Shown one piece after another: positions 27,216 to 34,635 of a stretch of DNA of 58,048 nucleotides. This DNA is from Desulfobacteraceae bacterium (lineage in GTDB: Bacteria > Desulfobacterota > Desulfobacteria > Desulfobacterales > UBA5616), in assembly GCA_013791935.1 (NCBI GenBank), contig VMSV01000013.1, forward strand, positions 1-58,048. Direction: 5' to 3'. How positions within the stretch are numbered: position 1 is the stretch's first letter; each line of letters opens with the position of its first letter. The notes below the pieces were generated by a model, which made no database searches, was not told the DNA's origin, and saw nothing but the letters and a program-made list of their open reading frames with translations. The translations under genes were made by a program, and so were the position numbers.

Positions 27216-29042
27216 ATGCACAATAAACCCGGTGAGATTCAGGCGATACACGATCAACAACTGAAGTGGGTGTTTCGTGCCATAATCCTCGTAGGATTTT
27301 TTGCCGTTATCATTTCCCTTTCAAGGGCCTATACCGTGGGATGGCAGAATATCATGACCCTCCACATCGGCTTATACACAGTTGTTGTGGCCACGGTAAT
27401 CCTGGAAAGATATCTTTCGTTTTTCATCCGGGCATGGATGCTTATCGGGATCTTGTTTATCAAAGGTGTTTCTGGGCTGGTCGCCATGGGTCTCGCGGGT
27501 TTCGGTATTCCAGCATTGATTGTGTGTTGCGTTATTTGCACAATACTGTTCGGGATGCGGGGCGGTGTTGTATCCGCCACAATAAGCACAATCTGCTTCT
27601 GCCTCATCGGAATGGCTTTCCATTTTAATATTCTTTCCTTGCAATTTGATCCGATCATTTACCTGAACTCTTTGAGTGCTTGGGCAGCAGGGACAATCAC
27701 CATAATTCTTTCTGCCGGCCTAATCGTTACCGGGCTGGGGAGCATGAATAAAAAGTTAAATGAGCTGATTTACAAGCTCGACCAAAGAAATTGCGAACTT
27801 CTGGAACTAAATATAAAGCTGGTAGAGGAAATTCAGGATAGAGAAAGACTGAACCGGGAAGCAATAGAACTCCAGACCAAGCTTCAGCAAGCCCTAAAAA
27901 TGGAGGTTGTCGCCAATGTTGCCGGGGGGGTTGCTCATGATCTTAACAATGTTTTGGCAGGAGTGGTCGGCTATCCGGAGCTGTTAAGCATGAAACTGCC
28001 CCCGGACAGTCCGTTGCAGGATTCGTTGGAAAAAATAAAGCAATCCGGGCTCAAGGCCGCAGCCATAGTGAATGACCTTCTCGCATTGGTGCGAAGAGGG
28101 GTCGTCACAAGAAAAACAACGAATCTTAACCTTCTGGTTTCCGAATACCTGGATAGCCCGGAGTTCGGGAAATTGAAGGCATATCACCCGGAAGTGGCAA
28201 TGGAGACTAACTTAGATAAAACCCTATTGAATGTCCAGGGGTCTCCGATTCATATCGCCAAGGCCATAATGAATCTTGTATCCAATGGCGCGGAAGCCAT
28301 CTTCGGTGGCGGAAAACTCACAATATCCACACGGAACTGCGTCATCACCATGACTATCGTACAACACAATGATGAAATCCCCCCGGGCGAGTATTCTGTG
28401 TTAGAGGTGACCGATACCGGTTCGGGCATGTCTCCGGAAGAAATTGAAAATGTGTTTGAGCCGTTTTACAGCAAGAAAGTCATGGGAAAAAGCGGAACAG
28501 GCTTGGGCATGACAGTGGTTTGGGGCGCGGTCAAAGACCACGAAGGTCATATTGAGATTAAAAGCAAGGAGGGGATAGGCACCACCATAAGGATCTATTT
28601 CCCAGCCACCCATAAAGATTTGGATGACGCGGAAACCGTAGTACCCCTGAAGAATTACAAGGGAAACGGAGAGTCCATCCTCATAATCGATGATGTGGTA
28701 GAACAAAGAGAGGTGGCAGTGGCATTGCTGACAACACTGGGGTATTCGGCAGCGGCCGTTCCAAATGGCGAAGCGGCGATCCAATATCTCCGGAAAGCAC
28801 CGGTGGATCTTATCGTTCTGGATATGATCATGTATCCGGGAATGGATGGCCTGGATACTTATAAAGAAATCGTCAAACTATACCCATCCCAGAAGGCAAT
28901 CATTGCCACGGGATATTCCGAAACCGACCGGGTTAAACAGGTCCAAAAACTTGGCTGCGGAAAATGCCTGGCAAAGCCTTTTACACTTGAGAAGCTGGGA
29001 AATTCGGTGAAATCAGAATTAAATGCTAAAAAAGCTGCATGA
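27216..29042 (+). CDS. Membrane hybrid histidine kinase with C-terminal receiver
   Basis: Senses an unknown signal and autophosphorylates. The 608-residue protein has five or six N-terminal membrane helices (about residues 17-190), a coiled coil (about 195-245), HisKA with GGVAHDLNNVLAGVVGYPEL (His is the phosphorylation site), an HATPase with NLVSNGAEAI, DTGSGMSPEE and SGTGLGMTVVWG, and a receiver with LIIDDVVEQREV and phospho-acceptor Asp in VLDMIMYPGMDGLD. The start at 27216 follows CCGGAGA; a frame to 27087 exists but enters the repeat. No separate response regulator is next to it. Confidence 0.9.
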   Translation: MHNKPGEIQAIHDQQLKWVFRAIILVGFFAVIISLSRAYTVGWQNIMTLHIGLYTVVVATVILERYLSFFIRAWMLIGILFIKGVSGLVAMGLAGFGIPALIVCCVICTILFGMRGGVVSATISTICFCLIGMAFHFNILSLQFDPIIYLNSLSAWAAGTITIILSAGLIVTGLGSMNKKLNELIYKLDQRNCELLELNIKLVEEIQDRERLNREAIELQTKLQQALKMEVVANVAGGVAHDLNNVLAGVVGYPELLSMKLPPDSPLQDSLEKIKQSGLKAAAIVNDLLALVRRGVVTRKTTNLNLLVSEYLDSPEFGKLKAYHPEVAMETNLDKTLLNVQGSPIHIAKAIMNLVSNGAEAIFGGGKLTISTRNCVITMTIVQHNDEIPPGEYSVLEVTDTGSGMSPEEIENVFEPFYSKKVMGKSGTGLGMTVVWGAVKDHEGHIEIKSKEGIGTTIRIYFPATHKDLDDAETVVPLKNYKGNGESILIIDDVVEQREVAVALLTTLGYSAAAVPNGEAAIQYLRKAPVDLIVLDMIMYPGMDGLDTYKEIVKLYPSQKAIIATGYSETDRVKQVQKLGCGKCLAKPFTLEKLGNSVKSELNAKKAA

Positions 29043-29221
29043 AATAAAAATCGCGAAATATTTTTATTTTTCATCCAAGACGGTGAACGCCCTTGATGGA
29101 TGCAATCGGCATGGACGGATTCACTGAAGCCCGGTAAACCGGGAATCAAACACCTATAAAGATGGGAATCCTTGTCAGGCAAAGTTTGACCCGGTCGAGT
29201 GTGGAACGACAGTTTCGAATA

Positions 29222-29452
29222 TTATGTGGTAGCGGATTTCTGCAATCTTTCAGCAAGCCAAATCTTAATAATCGATTGCCGAGGTACACCAAGACGTTTA
29301 GCTTCTCTATCAAGTGACTGAATCATCCAGAGAGGAAAATCAACATTAACCCTTTTCTGCTCCTGGTTCGGACGTTTTGCTTTTGAGAGATCTAAATGTT
29401 CTGAAATGCTTTTCCCGTCATCAAATAATTTATCTAATTCTTTAGCTTTCAT
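29222..29452 (-). CDS. BrnA/CopG-type antitoxin
   Basis: From the ATG at 29452 (GAGGAG upstream) the 76-residue protein reads MKAKELDKLFDDGKSISEHL, then KRPNQEQKRVNVDFPLWMIQ and RLGVPRQSIIKIWLAERL, a ribbon-helix-helix domain of the CopG/BrnA group. It binds its operator as a dimer and neutralises a BrnT (DUF497) RNase. Its start overlaps the stop of a BrnT fragment by 11 nt (ATGAAAGCTAA), the normal coupling, but the toxin here is truncated, so the antitoxin is an orphan. Confidence 0.75.
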   Translation of the reverse strand: MKAKELDKLFDDGKSISEHLDLSKAKRPNQEQKRVNVDFPLWMIQSLDREAKRLGVPRQSIIKIWLAERLQKSATT

Positions 29453-29560
29453 AAAGCTCAATCTCCTCATTCCTGGAACTCCGGACTGAGATAATTCGTA
29501 TATTATCATTGCGATATGTGATAATCCCCGTCCAGTGTTTTTCGTTTATTTTTCCAACCT
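29442..29560 (-). pseudogene. BrnT (DUF497) toxin, C-terminal fragment
   Basis: Frame: VGKINEKHWTGIITYRNDNI then RIISVRSSRNEEIELYES, the C-terminal half of BrnT-type RelE-fold toxins (the RxISxRxAxxxExxxYE block is kept). The N-terminal catalytic residues are missing; upstream DNA is the YedK relic, so a deletion joint lies near 29560. Confidence 0.7.
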
Positions 29561-29767
29561 TTACCCATCCCCAACCCGCGCAATACACCCCGGCTCATTC
29601 CACCCCGCGCTGTTAACCCTTTTTGAAACCGGGTAAAATTTGAACTCCGTGAATATCCCGCCCACAAGAATTTCCATGGGGTCCTGTTCACCCGGATCAA
29701 GCCATTTATCATAATATTCCAGTTTCAGGGTCACCGGCATCCGGTTATGGATCGGTTGGCACTGCAA
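29561..29767 (-). pseudogene. SOS-response-associated peptidase (YedK/HMCES), C-terminal fragment
   Basis: Frame: CQPIHNRMPVTLKLEYYDKW, then FYPVSKRVNSAGWNEPGCIA and stop. HNRMPV is the conserved abasic-site-protein motif with the functional His; YPVSxxVN..xxxxPxCI is the C-terminal motif. The N-terminal Cys2 domain is absent. It ends directly before the BrnT fragment. Confidence 0.75.
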
Positions 29768-29849
29768 ATTAATTCAATCAAGGTCTCATTGCATCCTCTT
29801 GAGTTTTATTGTATTGTGCTAAAATAAAAGGAATCGCGGAGGGGGTCCA

Positions 29850-30167
29850 ATGACCAATAGAACAGATGCTAAAAGCTTAATATTTCATAGAATATTAAGC
29901 GAACAAAAAAAACTCGCATATTATGGCGTTAAAAATATCGGTTTATTCGGTTCCTTTGTGCGGGGTGACCAGACACCCGAGAGCGACATAGATATTCTCG
30001 TGGAATTCATCCCTGAAAAACACACTTTTGACAATTTTATGGAAGTTGCGTTTCTGCTTGAAAATATCCTTGAACGCAGGGTCGAGTTGATTACAATAGA
30101 GGCTCTCAGCCCGCACATCGGACCACATATCCTAAAAGAGGTAGAACGTGTCTCTATCGCCGCATGA
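29850..30167 (+). CDS. MntA-type nucleotidyltransferase antitoxin
   Basis: The 105-residue minimal nucleotidyltransferase has GLFGSFVRGDQTPESDIDIL, which is the GSx10DxD catalytic motif. MntA proteins AMPylate a tyrosine of the partner HepT toxin and so silence it. Start follows GCGGAGGGGG. The downstream hepT gene overlaps by 20 nt, a translationally coupled pair. Intact by eye. Confidence 0.85.
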   Translation: MTNRTDAKSLIFHRILSEQKKLAYYGVKNIGLFGSFVRGDQTPESDIDILVEFIPEKHTFDNFMEVAFLLENILERRVELITIEALSPHIGPHILKEVERVSIAA

Positions 30168-30507
30168 ATATATCCATCATATTCTGGACGAAGTCGATTA
30201 CATATTAAGCCAGACAAAAGATTTGGATTATGAGTCTTTTGTCAGAAATCCGACCGTAAAAAGAGCATTTGTTCGAAGCTTGGAAATAATCGGCGAAGCA
30301 TCAAAAAAGATACCGGATGACGTCAAGGCTATTCAGCCAGAAATCGAATGGCGAAAGGTCACTGGAATGCGAGACAGGCTAATCCATGACTATTTTGGGG
30401 TTGATTACACCATAGTCTGGGATGTTGCGACAACTAAACTCCAAGACCTTCGCTCGAAAATGCAGGCACTTCTTGACACAATAGCAAAATGCCAACCCGC
30501 CAGTTGA
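30148..30507 (+). CDS. HepT-type HEPN ribonuclease toxin
   Basis: The 119-residue HEPN protein carries RDRLIHDYFGVDY, the Rx4HxY RNase motif, and KRAFVRSLEIIGEASKKIP typical of HepT. The tyrosine of the motif is the target of MntA AMPylation in characterised pairs. The start overlaps the end of the antitoxin gene. All key residues are present, so this is probably a working toxin-antitoxin module. Confidence 0.85.
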   Translation: MSLSPHEYIHHILDEVDYILSQTKDLDYESFVRNPTVKRAFVRSLEIIGEASKKIPDDVKAIQPEIEWRKVTGMRDRLIHDYFGVDYTIVWDVATTKLQDLRSKMQALLDTIAKCQPAS

Positions 30508-30581
30508 ATGGACGCGAATTACTTTCGAGGCTTTCATTTAACATCGTCATCCCGCCGCTCCTTTCCCCGTTGAATACTCAT

Positions 30582-31019
30582 CCTTGTCGGACCAAGCTAA
30601 TAGACTGTTATTTATAGTGAAACGTCCCATAAATAGGCGTTATTTGGGCTAAGCGGTCCCTTTACAGGGTCAAAAACAGGCATGTAAGGTTCTTGGGGCT
30701 CCTTGAGTTCAAATCCAATATTGCTTTCAATTACTTTACGCCAAATTCCTTTTTGCGCCAACTTTCGCTTTCGTTGCGAGGACAAAATCCAGGTCACCGA
30801 CTGCAATGCTTTCAGTCCATTTTTTATCCCGCTTTTTATTCCCGCTATTCTTCAAAACCGCATCTATCCATTTCCTTTCATATTCTGGCAGAAGATATAA
30901 GGGCCATTTTTCCTTAAAACCACTTTTTTAGGGCTAAAAAGGTGGCGCTTAGACGTTATTTAGCGGATATATGAGGTCTTTTATTTATTAAAACAGTATA
31001 TTAACTTGGTCCGACAAGG
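30582..31019. mobile_element. 438-bp element with 15-bp perfect inverted ends
   Basis: CCTTGTCGGACCAAG at 30582-30596 is exactly complementary to 31005-31019; the next about 11 bp (TAATA.ACTGTT) also match with few differences. Between them lies a broken RAYT gene (minus strand). No clean target duplication is visible. It could be a relic of a RAYT-associated cassette or a miniature element. Confidence 0.6.
30612..30909 (-). pseudogene. REP-associated tyrosine transposase (RAYT), C-terminal relic
   Basis: One frame (about 30909-30750) reads KWPLYLLPEYERKWIDAVLK then NKKRDKKWTESIAVGDLDFV, and a second frame (30806-30612) continues FELKEPQEPYMPVFDPVKGP then LSPNNAYLWDVSL. Both are blocks of the C-terminal region of RAYT/TnpA-REP proteins (WTESIAVG...; LREP...YN..FD....L...N..FWD). 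A frameshift near 30775 separates them and the HUH domain is absent. Such enzymes move REP hairpins like that at 9849. Confidence 0.55.
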
Positions 31020-31883
31020 TTCAAAAGGTTCACATTTCGAAGGTTCACAAAATAAACTCGAACAAACTGAGGAATCAAAGTTACATTCCGTGAATTTTCT
31101 GTGATTCATAAATTCACGCCCGTAACCCTGGATGGCACAACCTGTGACAAACATTTCACGGCCCGTGAACTTTTCGTGCCAGGCAAAGTCACATTCAAGT
31201 CACATTCGAGACCACTGCCGGTAAAAACTTCTGCCCGGGACAATTCCTTGTCTCCTGAATACATAGCCTTGGTCCGTCCCTGGTCCGTCTATTTTGAATC
31301 CAGTATCCAAGGGATTCAATACAGACCTTGAAATCAACTCCTTGGCATCAACCGTTTTGAAACCAACCGATTTTCTTGTTTTCAAAAATTTCAAATATGC
31401 CTGCTATGTTTTTGACCGGGACTGAATTTCGAAGCTTTTCCGGAAAATGATGCCAAAAGCTTTTAGGTTTGGCATCAATCAAAATCCAGAGCGGGGGAGG
31501 GGGCATCCGGAATTTTTTTAAGGCGCTGGTTGGAGGTATATGAAATTGAAACCAAGGTTTTTTACATTGAATCCAAAAGGATTCTGTTATCCGTTCAGGT
31601 CTATTCTCGGGATCTGTGGTTTGTGATCTGCGTCCGGGAGCTATATCGCGGAATGTTTGTCCGGTGACTTGTTGGGTTCTTAATTGATTGCAATGGGGTT
31701 GGGTTTGGGTTTGATTGCAATGGGGTTTTTCTTATTGGTTTTCAAGGGAAGCTGTTTAACGCAAAATACCCAATACAAAGAACATAACCTCTTGTAATTT
31801 AATTATTATTAAATTGTATTTCCGGGTTTGATCTGGTATAATTTTCAGCAAACATTGAAGATTAATGCCATGCAGATACAAAG
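31020..31883. other. 864-bp region without a gene, with repeats
   Basis: Contains several short repeats: AAGGTTCACA twice near 31020-31050, TTGATTGCAATGGGGTT at 31684-31700 and 31711-31727, and the first copy (31466-31625) of a longer diverged direct repeat that recurs at 33340-33495. Stops are frequent in all frames. The last about 60 bp must contain the fic promoter and translation start. Confidence 0.6.
31466..31625 (+). repeat. Direct repeat flanking fic, left copy
   Basis: Matches 33340-33495 with clear but diverged identity, including ATGAAATTGAAACCAAG and TTATCCGTTCAGGTCTATTC, GGGGAGGGGG and TCCGGAATTTTT. Contains no gene. Confidence 0.7.
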
Positions 31884-32900
31884 GTGGTGAGTTTGAAAAA
31901 AAATGAGCCATACAACCCTCCCTTTTCGATAAATTCGGGCATCATACACCTGGTTGCAAGTATCGGTGAAGGATTGGGCCGTTTATCAATGCAGCCGGAT
32001 TTAACCAAAGCACTTCGGCTTAGAAGAATAAACAGAATCCGAACGATTCGGGGGTCCTTGGCCATTGAAGGCAACACTTTGACCGAGGAACAGATCACCG
32101 CGATTTTGGATGGCAAACAAGTTTTGGCAAAGCCTCGTGAAATTCGAGAAGTGCAAAACGCCATCGCCGCCTACGATCGTTTTCAACATTGGCAACCGGG
32201 TCTGGAATCAGATTTACTGGAAGCCCATCGTATCCTTATGGATGGTTTGATGAAAGAGCCCGGCAAATACAGATCAGGGGGTGTCGGGATTATGAATGGT
32301 GAAAAGGTTATTCACATGGCTCCCCAAGCCCATCGTGTTCCGGTACTCATGCGTGATCTGTTGCATTGGGTGACAAATACCAATCAGCATCCATTGGTAA
32401 GCAGTTCTGTGTTCCATTACGAATTTGAGTTCATTCATCCTTTTTCAGACGGTAATGGACGCATGGGGCGGCTATGGCAAACCTTAATGCTTACCAATTG
32501 GAATCCAATTTTTGCCAACATTCCAGTTGAAAGCCTTATCCACGAGAACCAGATGGAATATTATCAGGTTTTGCAAAAAAGCACTCGTGAGGCCGATTCT
32601 TCATCATTTATCGAGTTCTTGCTCAGGATGATTGAAGGAGCTGTGTCCTCCATTACCCCCCAAGCTGCCCCCCATGTAACCCCCCAAGTTGAGCGGTTGA
32701 TGTTAGCGCTGGTTGGTGAGATGAGCCGGGATAAGCTCCAAGAAGAAATGGGCATACTGGACAGGAAATCGTTTCGTGAAAGCTATCTTAAGCCTGCATT
32801 GGCAAATGGATTGATCGAAATGACACTCCCCGATAAACCCAACAGCCCTCTTCAGAGGTATCGTTTGACGGATAAAGCCCGGCAAAAAAGTGAAGATTAG
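31884..32900 (+). CDS. Fic family protein (class II, with N-terminal inhibitory helix)
   Basis: The 338-residue protein probably AMPylates a target. Core motif HPFSDGNGRMGRLW (about 192) matches HxFx(D/E)GNGRxxR. The inhibitory motif SLAIEGNTL (S-x-x-x-E-G/N) sits before the Fic core, so it is a class II Fic with intramolecular control. The C-terminal about 75 residues (VERLMLALVGEMSRDKLQEE, then LDRKSFRESYLKPALANGLI) look like a winged-helix domain, as in Fic-HTH regulators. Start codons are GTG 31884/31887 or TTG 31893; none has a clear preference. Confidence 0.85.
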   Translation: MVSLKKNEPYNPPFSINSGIIHLVASIGEGLGRLSMQPDLTKALRLRRINRIRTIRGSLAIEGNTLTEEQITAILDGKQVLAKPREIREVQNAIAAYDRFQHWQPGLESDLLEAHRILMDGLMKEPGKYRSGGVGIMNGEKVIHMAPQAHRVPVLMRDLLHWVTNTNQHPLVSSSVFHYEFEFIHPFSDGNGRMGRLWQTLMLTNWNPIFANIPVESLIHENQMEYYQVLQKSTREADSSSFIEFLLRMIEGAVSSITPQAAPHVTPQVERLMLALVGEMSRDKLQEEMGILDRKSFRESYLKPALANGLIEMTLPDKPNSPLQRYRLTDKARQKSED

Positions 32901-33339
32901 GATATAGAAAGAGAGAAAGCCCCCTCCTTGCCCAAAGCCCAGGTTGACATATAAAAAAATGTCCGGCCCAAGGCAACGGAATCTATTCATTATGGATTTT
33001 CTTCAAGAGAGGATAGCAAGTGGTCATTGTATCCAAGTGACATTAACAACATTCATGCCGGTACCGTATCGTCCTTCCTGTTGCATCCAAAATATGTGCA
33101 AAATTTATCCCTTAGAAATATTCCTCTCAGACGGCTCCGCCAATCTACCTTTAAATTCCAAGGTCAAAGCAGGCCAAATCAGGATTACTTGAATCTGTCC
33201 TAAATGATGACTGAAAAATACGGTTCGGGCAGGCTGATAAAACTATATGGAAAAATGAGCTATATAAAGGTAATAAAATAAATGAGTTATCGAAACTAAA
33301 AATGTTAATTCTGACCTTTTACGATTCCATCTTGCTTGC

Positions 33340-33495
33340 CATCAATCAAATCAATCAAAATCCCAAGTAGGGGAGGGGGCCTCCGGAATTTTTGTAAGGC
33401 TCGGGTTGGAGGTTTATGAAATTGAAACCAAGGGTTTTAAAATTGAAATCAAAAGGGTTTTGGTTATCCGTTCAGGTCTATTCTCGGGATCTGTA
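33340..33495 (+). repeat. Direct repeat flanking fic, right copy
   Basis: Second copy of 31466-31625. It ends at GGATCTGT. The sequence that follows (ATCTGGTATAGTTT) resembles 31833-31847 next to the fic start, as if 200 bp were deleted from this copy. Confidence 0.7.
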
Positions 33496-33509
33496 TCTGG
33501 TATAGTTTC

Positions 33510-33563
33510 GCAAATGGTTTGAGATTTTTTGCAAATGGTTTGAGAAAAACTCAAGCCATTTGC
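33510..33563. promoter_or_regulatory. Three 14-bp boxes (GCAAATGGTTTGAG)
   Basis: Two direct copies (33510-33523, 33531-33544) and one inverted copy with one change (33550-33563). The last two can also form a stem of 14 bp with an AAAAA loop and TTTTG behind it on the plus strand. Either a terminator after fic or a multi-site protein binding region at the prophage edge. Confidence 0.5.
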
Positions 33564-33573
33564 TTTTGGGCGT

Positions 33574-33618
33574 AAAAAGCCTGTCCGAATCGGTTGATCG
33601 ATTTGGCAGGCTTTTTTT
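33574..33618. terminator. Bidirectional rho-independent terminator at prophage late end
   Basis: AAAAAGCCTG...AATCG / CGATT...CAGGCTTTTTTT forms a long stem with a short loop and T-tracts in both directions. On the minus strand it lies 16 bp after the dam stop and would end the prophage late transcript. Confidence 0.8.
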
Positions 33619-33633
33619 AAAGGTTTTTCGGGT

Positions 33634-34392
33634 CTAATAATTGGTGATCAGCAGCTCATTAGCGGTCTTTTGACCTTCCTTTGAAACCGTGTATTTTAAC
33701 TGTACGCCCCTTATTTTATAGTCCTTAAACACCTCCCGGATGTCCGGATGGTCATTGAGACTCAGGATGAAAAGCCCCTTAATGGCGATGAGGGCTTTGG
33801 CCATTTTCCGGTAATCATTGATGCCGAGATTGTGATTGTAATACGGCATCTTGTAATACGGCGGGTCCAGATAAAACAGGGTACCAGGCTTATCATACAC
33901 CTCAATAAACCGGTCCCAGCTCAGGTGCTCGATGGAAACCCCGGCCAGGCGCAAATAAACGGAAGACAATTCCTCTTCAAGCCTTAGCAGGTTTATTCTT
34001 GGCTTGTGCATTGGGCCAGCGCCGAAGGTTCTGGACCGGACCCGGCCGCCGAAACACAGTCTTTGCAAATAGTAGTATTTGGCTGCCCGCTGAATGTCCG
34101 TCCATCCGCCTGCTTCCTGCTGGCGTTTCCAATCCTCGAAGATTTCCCTGGATGAAAGCAGCCATTTAAACTGCTTTAAAAACTCCTCCAGGTGATTTTG
34201 AACCACCCGGTAAAAAGAGACCAGCTCACTGTCAAGATCGTTGATCACCTCAAACCTGGACGGTTCCTTTTTGAAAAATACCCAGGCCGCTCCTGCAAAA
34301 ACTTCGCAATACTGTTGATGACCCGGCATCATTTCAATAATGGTTTTCGCCAATTTTGATTTGCCGCCGATGTACGCCAAAGGGCTGTTCAT
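33634..34392 (-). CDS. Dam-type adenine-N6 methyltransferase (D12 class), phage
   Basis: 252 residues. Motif I-like PLAYIGGKSKLAKTI at the N-terminus and DPPY in GTLFYLDPPYYKMPYYN (motif IV) identify an alpha-class (D12) adenine methylase. VFAGAAWVFFKK corresponds to motif X/I. The target is not shown by the sequence; D12 enzymes include GATC-specific Dam, but phage members vary. It is the last gene before the terminator, the place where Mu carries its DNA-modification gene mom, so protection against restriction is a likely role. RBS GGAGGCGAC. Confidence 0.9.
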   Translation of the reverse strand: MNSPLAYIGGKSKLAKTIIEMMPGHQQYCEVFAGAAWVFFKKEPSRFEVINDLDSELVSFYRVVQNHLEEFLKQFKWLLSSREIFEDWKRQQEAGGWTDIQRAAKYYYLQRLCFGGRVRSRTFGAGPMHKPRINLLRLEEELSSVYLRLAGVSIEHLSWDRFIEVYDKPGTLFYLDPPYYKMPYYNHNLGINDYRKMAKALIAIKGLFILSLNDHPDIREVFKDYKIRGVQLKYTVSKEGQKTANELLITNY

Positions 34393-34412
34393 GTCGCCTC
34401 CACTGTGATATA

Positions 34413-34537
34413 TCCCCCTTGCTCGGTCCGAGCGGGGGTCGTCTGTTCATCAGATGTTTGGTTGGCTCTTGAACAACCATTCGCTCCGGCAAGGTTACAG
34501 CCTTTCCGGAGCGACCCCCATAAAAAAACTATGGATA
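34413..34537. promoter_or_regulatory. Hairpins between tail gene end and dam
   Basis: Three stems on the minus strand: CCATA...TATGG (34518-34534), TCGCTCCGG...CCGGAGCGA (34476-34506 region) and a GC stem CCCCC..GCTCGG/CCGAGC..GGGGG (34414-34438) just ahead of the dam ribosome binding site. No T-tract follows the last one, so it is not an obvious terminator. It could modulate expression of dam. Confidence 0.45.
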
Positions 34538-34551
34538 TTCCGCGTCCATTT

Positions 34552-34626
34552 TCATATTCCCGCCTTTTTCAAAAACCAGTAATACCCCAAATCATGCAGA
34601 TACAGTTCCGATGTTCCGGCCAGCAT
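34552..34626 (-). CDS. 24-residue micro-ORF
   Basis: MLAGTSELYLHDLGYYWFLK plus KAGI, directly after the large tail protein. The Y/L/H/W-rich and compact form looks protein-like; its TGA overlaps the start of an 8-codon frame. No clear ribosome binding site, so translation is uncertain. Confidence 0.35.
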   Translation of the reverse strand: MLAGTSELYLHDLGYYWFLKKAGI

Positions 34627-34635
34627 CTTGGACGT

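Larger units (their letters stand above)
32901..33633. other. 733-bp region between fic and the prophage
   Basis: No convincing gene. It holds the right copy of the fic-flanking repeat (33340-33495), three copies of a 14-mer (33510-33563) and the terminator at 33574-33618. An open frame at 32944-33192 (82 codons) has no family features. Confidence 0.6.

Noticed and set aside
30582-31019. Target-site duplication around the inverted-repeat element
   Set aside because: The flanks (ATACTCAT and TTCAAAAG) do not match, so no duplication can be claimed.
31684-31727. Possible CRISPR-like or microsatellite repeat
   Set aside because: Only two copies of a 17-bp unit with a 10-bp spacer; no array and no cas gene in the window.
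32944-33192. 82-codon plus-strand frame after fic
   Set aside because: No recognisable family, poor codon pattern and no upstream ribosome binding site.
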